From Branchiostoma floridae (lineage: Eukaryota; Chordata; Leptocardii; Amphioxiformes; Branchiostomatidae): a DNA stretch of 25,261 nt. Location: the NCBI RefSeq assembly GCF_000003815.2, contig NC_049979.1:1-25261 (forward strand), written 5' to 3'. A program made the translations under genes and the position numbers. Below are positions 12,201 through 21,200 of this stretch, in pieces. A model generated the notes under the pieces. That model did not search any database, was not told where the DNA came from, and was given only the letters and a program-made list of their open reading frames with translations. Each line of letters begins with the position of its first letter. Positions within the stretch are counted from its first letter, which is position 1.

Positions 12201-15200
12201 ATTCAAAATCTAGAGTACGGACACAAACTTCAGGCTGGCTAGAACACTGATATAAAATAACTTGTACATTGCCATTGGAGAACTCCAGCCAAACATGCAG
12301 TCTCTATACAGATACATTGGAGAACTGGAAGGGGAAAAAAACAGCTTTATTTGCAATCCTTGATACTTGTAGACTGTGAAGTACACTTGCTGGAAACGCA
12401 TCACACTGATAGATACACATGTAATTGAGCGCATAAGCAAGGGTAAATGGGGGGATGGAATAATCTCCAAGCAGATCCTAAAGTGGCATAAGATAATACC
12501 AAACTGGCCAAGGAGTGTAGTCATCCAAAAAGTGACCATTTGCCTTGTAGCAAAACACACTCCTTAAAGCCGGCAGCTTTCGATACTATCTTATGCTTCA
12601 GTAGGATCTGCTTGGAGATCAGGATGGAAAGGATGCAGACAGTTTCCACAAGCCATGGCCGTAGTATTCTTTCCTCATGCACGGCAGGTACAGGAAAGAC
12701 TAAAACATGCTGTGGACAGTTTCAAAGTGCTTTAAAAGTACTTGCCTGGAATACCTTAGTACTATCATGACTATGTCTATGGGGCACTGGGGAGGGAGAG
12801 AAAGAGGTCATGAAGCAAAAGCACCAATAACAAATAAACAACTACAGAGGATTGGGGCCAGTAGCATACAAAAGTGACAGTCTTCAAAAACACATAAAAG
12901 TGCTGGGAAGCTGTAACATCAAATTTGTCCCAAGTATGGACGGAAAAACTCAAATGAATGTTGCTTTCAATATGTGCACCATTACATGATCGATGAACTC
13001 CTTCTCATAAACTTAATAGTAATGTACATAATCTAGATAATAATCTAGATAATATTTTGTTCTGACCCTTACATGTACCTCTTCATCGATGACCTCAATG
13101 AAAGTCATAAAATCAGCAGGCTGATTTGAGTTTTTCATATAAAAAAAAGCAACATTTCAATACAAAGTTTTTCTACACGGGGTTGGACAAGTTTTCTAAA
13201 ATTCACTTGTCCAATCGGGCAAGCATATAAATATTTTACTTTGCCCACACTAATTTTTCACTTGCATCAAATTCAAATGTCACTTTTATATGCATTTTCA
13301 CTTCCAGCAATGGAATTCTTATTATTGCATTTACTATTCTATGTTGACCATTGATTGATGTCATGACTGTAGAAAGTAACAGGCTTATCAGAATCTCACT
13401 CAATGGAAAAATCTAACTTGCCCAATCAAGCAAGTGCGGTAGGTCATTTGTGTATGTGTAAAATTGAAACCAGGGAAGGAAAACCCTGCACAGAAACCCA
13501 GGGATGACACCCATGCACAGAAGTCCTAGGGAAGAAACCCTAGCACAAAAAATCCAGGGGGGGATAAAATACCCCTGTAAAAAAAGTCCTAGGGAGCAAA
13601 CCCTAGCCAAAAAAAGCCAGTGGGAATGGCCCCTGCAACAATATGTAAATGTGTTATATAGTATATAGTACTGCATATGTCTAGATGATGGAGTACATAG
13701 TAAGACACTAGTGTGTAAAATATGGTAAGGGAATGCTCGTGTAAATATTCTATAATGATTGTGTTTAGTTTTAAGTGATTATCTTTGAATGTTTTGTAAT
13801 TTATAACTTGTGAATAAAATGTGAGAAAAAAAAAGAAAAAAAAGTGCGGTAGGTCATGCTCATACCCGAAAAGCACTTTCACTTACCCTGGACAATAGGG
13901 CTAGTGGACTTGTCGTGCCCTGCTACACATGTTTAGAGGAAGACAAAAGATGATTTCTGACCTTCTATAAGTCTACAGATGAGCTCCTGCCTGTGCTCCT
14001 GTCTGCGGTTGTGCCTGATGATGACACATAACGTCCGCCCGGCCGCCTGCTTCACTGGAAGTACTCTCTGTATACAGGCAAAGGACAGGACCAGGGATCA
14101 GAACAAACTTCACATCGCTCCTGATTATGTCTGTATCTGTATCTATATAACCGGTATAACCGCCCTTCGGCGTAACCAGCTTCGCAGGCACGCGGCGCGG
14201 CAGCAGCTGGTTATATTACACTGACCGACCTGTCACACCTAGCTTTTGCACATCTCTCTGCAAGCATTCTTTGAAACTATCCAGAGAAGATGCCCAGCTG
14301 TGCTTGGTGATAACAAAGTGTTTATATAACTGTTACACCAGCTCACCTTTACCCGCCGCTGGTTAACCTTTAACCATTCTTTTTAAAAACAGGGTATTTA
14401 TGGATATTAAGTCAACGGACGGTGGCTTCAAATGGTAATATTTTCAAAATATTGCAGTTTGAAACCACCGTCCGGCGGCTTAATACACATATATATAGGT
14501 TACCCCACGGATAAAGGTGAATAAGCGTTATAACACATGATAAAAATAAACTGCCTGAACCCAATAAACAACAATGAGACTACAATGCCAAATGGGAAAT
14601 TCCTTAAGCTCTTTTTGAGAGTAATCACCAATGAATCGTGACAACATTTCAGGGCTGCACCCCTGTCAAGTACATTGTACCATTAATATGGAGTTAACAA
14701 CAACTGGATGGAATTCAAACTCTTGACCAATGGACCATCGAGCAAGATGAACAGAAATTGACAGGCCGGTCAGGACAGAAGGAGGGGTGCTGACTACAAC
14801 CCTGAGGCTGACTTACCGCAAGGGTGAGTCTCTGGAACAGAACTGGCACGAACTTGCTGTAGATCTGGTCACTGGTGAAGACTCGGACCACGCAGGCCAG
14901 GCGCTGCATCATGGTCAGGTGCAGTCTCCACTGGCTACAGGCAGCCACCAGGTACTCACACGTCAGCAGTGACTGCACCAGGTCGGCATGGTTACTGATC
15001 TGTGGGGACAAGAGAAACACGGTCAGCACTGTGAGGTCCTAACAGCAGTGGATTGTTCATTCCATGACAAAGACTGGTGCTGTTCAGTCGAAAATTTGGT
15101 TGAGCCCAATTTTTGTGTTGGATATTACAGTTTTACAAGCTCAATAATGACTCCTACCAACACAGATGAACTTTCAATTTAGGGTCAGCACTGGACTAGG

Positions 15201-18200
15201 AACAAAAACAACACTGAGACTTATCAGGCACATTAGGACTTTAAATGATGTAAACCGCAGCGATGGATGACAAAGAGGGGTGGAGGAAACTAGTTATGAG
15301 GAGATTCCGAGCGAGCTCGCCGGAGTGAGTGAGCGAGTGTATCTCTGTTATATATCGTGTCTCGCCCTTGCCTCTTCCCTCATGACCTCAATGAAAAGGG
15401 GCCTGCAGGCCGATTTGAGCTTTCATGAATAAACAAAGGTTCAAACAAACAAACATTGGAGGCTGGATAAGAAAAATCTTTGTCTTCTTCTTCTGTCAAC
15501 AGTTTAAGAATTACATTGTGGCGTCTCTTTCCTTCTTTCTGAAATGATTCTAAAATTTGGTTACATTTTGTTTTCTTCTTTCTGATCCTGCTAAAAAGTA
15601 GTACATTTTTTTTTCTTTCAAAGTTGCTGTGTGAGTTATAGTTGAACTCATATAGTTGTAATAGCATAGGGTCATAATTTGTCATTTCAGACTTTTTGCC
15701 CATTTCTACCAAATCTACCTACAGAAAGCTGTTAGTACAAGGAGCTTTTCAATATGAAGCAAATGGCTGCAGGATGATGTTATATACAGTACCGGTATGC
15801 TATTTTTTTTATTACTACTGCTCAACTATTTCTATTTTTAACATACAGATGGGCAGTCATGTTGCTCCCCCTAGCAGAATTGGTTGGCATTACATCCTGG
15901 AGGACTGCTCTTAGCAGACTACACGGATATCATTGCAACCACACATATAGCACATTAAAAAATGATGCCAGAATTTCTTGTAGTTTAAAATCAATTGATA
16001 TGATTTGTGTTGGATGACTCTGGGCGTACAGGCAAGAGTTGAAGTTGGTATTGTGATTTTTGAAAATCAGTTGGTGCGTTTCATGTACCGTATCTTCTCC
16101 ACAGTTATCAATACTGCGGGGCAAAATACTGTAGCTGTTACTGTAACAGCTGCTCCAAAAACAAGTGGTCTGGCACATTTGTCCAGTCAAATGCCCAAAT
16201 AATCTGCCCCATTCATTTTTTCATACATGTGCAGTGTTCTAGCCAGCCTGAATTTTTTTCCGTCCCCTGGAATTCGAATGTGGAAATCCTGTTGAGTGCA
16301 GAAGGTGGTTCCTAGGGGGGGTCTGGGGACATGCTCACCCTGGAAAATTTCGAAATCTACACCCTCTGAAATGCTATTTCCTGCATTTTAAGGGGAAAAT
16401 TTTTCTGGTAGACTCTGCTTGGTTTAATGTTTTAATATCTTTACATGACAATTTATGTCCATCACAAAGGACGGAATGGACAAAATTTTTTTCCTTCCCC
16501 AGCATTAAAATTCCATCAAAGGACAGAAGGACGGATGCTGGCTAGAACCCTGCCACAGTGTAAAAGATGCTCCACACATCTACACTATAAGCGGGGTTGG
16601 TGTGTACAGGAAGGTTAGTTGCACACAGGATCAAGTGATCAGGACCAACCTGGTGCCGGTTGGTGGAGTACAGCATTGTCTAGAGGGGTGACAAACATGG
16701 CCATGTGTCAAGTGTACAAGATACCATACCCAATGATAGTAGAGTAGACTCATTCCTCAAGCTACCGACATCTTGCACACTGCAATCGTCACTTAGCCTA
16801 TAGCCACTGAAGAAGCTGTACATAGCGAAACTAGTTTGGCCGACAGACTGAATAAAAGTTCAAAACTTGAACTATGCGGCTCCAGATGTCTTTCTGAGGG
16901 ATGACTACAGTGTGCAAGATGTCGGTAGCTTGAAGTTGAGGAAGGAATCTACTCTACTATCTACAAGATACCATACCATACCCAACACATTGGGTATAAT
17001 AAAAAAACAACATGTGCATCGGCTATAAGCATACAGGACTATGACCCCCACATGCTTCTGTGGGCATCTGTTAGAGTGGTGTCATTTTGTGGCAGTCTGC
17101 AGTACTACGGTGCGCAGTTGTGAAACAAGCTCCCTCTGGAGTCACGAAGTCTGTTGAAGCTCAGGGCATTTAAATGCCAATTGACTTATAGCTAACTTGA
17201 TTTGTGGTAGTATTCTTTTATAGTTTTTGTTGTCATAGAAATGTGTATTTACTGTTACTGTTTTTTATATGTAAGTCCAGGACTGCCTGAAAAGCAGGTC
17301 TATAGCTTCAACCTGAGTGTACTCTCCTGGTAAAACAAATACAGTGAACATGAAACTGCTTACGGGGCAGACTAGTACAACTTTTGACATCACTCTTAGC
17401 TGGGCCAAGCCTTTGGTCATGGCACCGATCAAAATCTTACTATGTTGAGATAGGTAGATGTTATTTATCCTTGAGAAGTGGTAACTGAATAAAGTACAAA
17501 TGTAGGTCTATGGTATTACTTACCCTAGCTTCTGACAGTCCTCCTCCTACGCCTTTTACTAAGCTCTCTAAAGTCTCAGGAAGATGTGGAACTATTCCTT
17601 CTAAGACCTAAACAGGAATGCAAGGCAAGGTCTTAATACAAATCTACACAATAAGTCGACAATCCAATGATAATTCACTAATGTTACATACACTTACAAT
17701 TTGGGATAAGAATTAAGATACACATCAAATCTACACAAGTATTTTAAGAGACTACGTTCGCTTCTGCTATCCGTCTGGAGACCTGCACATTCAAACCGTT
17801 TGGTGGTGACGTCAGTTAATGAGTGAATTAAGGAATGGGTTCTAGAGCGCTCTTCAATGACAACAGGACCTTCTGCAAGCGGATGGATGGTGTTTCGGGT
17901 GTTGAAATGCCTGTTTGAATGAGCACTTGAATCCATTCCTTAATTCGCTTGTGTGTAGGGACCAATAAGGGCCCTCGCCAAAAATTGGGATGATTCCAGA
18001 CATTAGAGAAGAAATAGCAGAGAAGCGACTGTATATTGTGTATACTCGGTAATAAATGTCGGAGCGAACTACTACCCAGATGATACCCAGGCTAACATTT
18101 CTATGCATGTACTGACTTGATGGTGAGTGAAGTCTTACCTGTATATAATTATCATTGAGTAACGTGACCAGCTCCTGCTGGATTAATTGTACATGGGAAC

Positions 18201-21200
18201 CTAGTAACTTGGCCACCTGCAAGAGAACACATCATTATTACTGTGGGTTTCAATGTTCAAAGTTGTTGATAAATCTGTTTAACTTCAACAGCTTATTGCT
18301 GTTGACTTTTGCTGTCAGCAAAAAAGAAGTGCTCTATGCTATAACATGGGAAAATTAGAAAGTCTTATTTTCTTTAGAATCGTAATCTTTAAAAAAGACA
18401 GATTAGGCAACTTCACAGTGAACTCTCACCTCATGAAATCCACAAGCGATTGTTCGTCTAACTATGTAGTGTGGATCCTCACACAGACTGACAAAACAGT
18501 TGTACAGCTCAACCTTGAAGTTCTTGGGCCCAGCAAATAAAACCATGGCCTAGAGGGGAGAAACATAACGATTGGTGATTTAAGCATGTCATGTTGGAAG
18601 GAAGATCAAGAGGTTTAACCTGGAGCTGCACAAAGCGAACGAGCAAGAGCACACATACAAAGGAATTGGTTGAGAAGTTCAAATGTTACAAACTATTACC
18701 GTATTACTATACAACAATATTCTCCAAAATGGCCCTTTGTCTAGTCAAAACACCTGTAGGTGTACATGGAAAAACATACTGCAGACAACGAGATAGCAAA
18801 ACCGCATGGAAGGATAAATACAGCAAGGTGTGGTATTCTATGAAAAAATGACATCAACCCAATACTTATCTCCAGGCAGATTTACCAGTGGCATAAGATA
18901 GTATCAAAGCTGGCTAAGGGGTACAGCTGGCCAAAGAGAGTCATCAGCCACTCCGGTAGCCAAACACACTCTTAGGCTGGCTTCACTCCTCTGGCAGCTT
19001 TTGATACTACCGTAAATGCAGAAATTTTTGCGATGGTTTTATGTTTGCAGTTTTCGCTAGGCAGTCGTACTGCGAAATTAAAGCCACCACAAACATTTTT
19101 CCAATACAGTATGTGACTACAGTCATGACCCTACCGCAAACTTAAAACCACCGCGAAAACTCCACTTTAAAGCAAAGTTAAATCCTCGCAAACTTAAATG
19201 CATTTACAGTATCTTATGCTACCATAGGATCTGCTTGGAAATTAAGCCTATGGTACAAAGGATCATATCCTTCACTTACAGGGAAGTTGTAAGCAGCGTT
19301 CCTGCGACACTCTGCACACCTGTCCTCATCACAGATGCTGGAGGGGGTGCGGGGAGGGGGAGGGGGGGACTGGGCGTCTCGCATCCTCCCCTGGATACAC
19401 AGCTGGGTGTAGAACTCCAACAGCCACGCCTGCTGCTGCTCATCCACATTAACTACAGATGAAACAAGTGAAGCTGGGTTGGAGAAATTTCACCTCCGAT
19501 ACAGAATTTAGCTACACTATTTTCAATTGATACATTGGCATCATGATAAAGTGAAATTGTGGCCATTAATCACAGACTAAGGCCTACTGAAAAATGTTTC
19601 CTACCTACCCTAAACTTTTTTTGGGTGGGAAGTGGAGTCACATACGTAGCTTTCAGTTAGAATTTTTATTCAGACTGCTTCCTATTGAAGTAAAAACACT
19701 GCTTGTCCTATCTAATGAAGGATAAATGTATATATTATGCACAAAATTTAAGTTTGACGTCGAAGTTTCCATGTCCAAGTGTCCTCATGCATTTCAGTTT
19801 AATCTATTCAACTGCATTTGTAATATGTCTCACTTGAGTTTTGGTCAGCCTGAAAAAATTACAAGTAAAAAAGATGACAACCCCTACCTACTGACCCTAA
19901 TATTTTCAGGACTGAAACAGGAAACACAACATTTTTTTTCCTAGGCCTAATGTCTGATGTCTAATGGCTGTACCTGAGAGGCCATGGCACAAGCGGCCGA
20001 ACTGTTCTGCCACATGTGGGAGGGTCGTGTCATCTGCCTCCATGGAGCGCTCGCAGAACTTACACACCAATGGCACGATGGTCTGGGTACATGTGTCTGG
20101 GGAGGGCAGACAACAGGAGATTAACATGCTGAATACTACGGGATNNNNNNNNNNNNNNNNNNNNNNNNNNNNNNNNNNNNNNNNNNNNNNNNNNNNNNNN
20201 NNNNNNNNNNNNNNNNNNNNNNNNNNNNNNNNNNNNNNNNNNNNNNNNNNNNNNNNNNNAACATGAGCTTTTAAACTACAGTAAACCTTTTATACTACCA
20301 TAATCTGACACCAAAAATATGTCCATGCATCAAAAGTCTGAATGGATAATTTTTTGGGAATGTGCACAGAACACATACAGGTACATCAACATAAAAGATA
20401 ATAAAGATTTTATGGTATGGAGATATGTGAGTGAGTTGGTGAGTGAGTGAGTGAGTGAGTGAGTGAGTGAGTGAGTGAGTGAGTGAGTGAGTGAGTGAGT
20501 GAGTGAGTGAGTGAGTGAGTGAGAGGGAGGGAGAGAGGGAGAGATATGCATTGTTCCCATATGTGAGAAGAGTGCTTGGTTGCTCCACATACAAGTTCTA
20601 AACTACAGTGGAAATCACTAAAAATGCAAAATGCTTACATCCAACATCTGCTGGTATTTTGGATGGTGGGTTAAGAAGGTCAAGACCATTTGCAGACTTA
20701 AATGCCACGAAAAAGTTCATAAAACCCTGTGCACTTTTACTCTTTTTAAAACTCCATCACATACAGGTAAACAATGATCAACCATTCGTATCAAGAATTC
20801 ATGATAAGGTCAACATCTAACAACGAGCAGAACACATTGTTCGTAACCATTGTTGGCATAGGTCCATCCTGCTGGTTATAGTTTACGTGTAATGCCAAAC
20901 CTTTTGTTCAACCCAAATGAATCAGCCCTAACCTTCACCCTCCCTTTGTCACATATTTAAGTAAATCTACCATACCGAGAAATTTATGGCACCGCTACAG
21001 AAGTAAATGACAATATTAATTGACCTAAGATACTAAAGATGGTAAAGTGACAGCCACACAAATGGACTCATCAATGATGGATAAATATGTCCTGCTGGGG
21101 CATTGACCTTGCAAAACTACATGTCACACTCACACTCACTATCCGGTATCCCTACCTACACTCACTCAGTATGGAGAAAAATTAGATGCTTCAAAATTGA

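Noticed and set aside
13413-13676. 87-codon minus-strand frame with repeated Leu/Gly/Phe motifs
   Set aside because: Antisense of the repeats within the retroposon; the transcript direction set by AATAAA and the A tail is plus.
14131-14314. Possible tRNA or tRNA-derived SINE
   Set aside because: GC-rich hairpins are present but I could not place a cloverleaf or convincing A and B boxes.
16735-16961. Firm call as a Penelope-like element
   Set aside because: Only a short gaagaagctg...gcgaaac...aataaa layout suggests it; no coding sequence to confirm.
20295-20594. Open frames rich in SLTH repeats
   Set aside because: Direct translation of the GTGA microsatellite.
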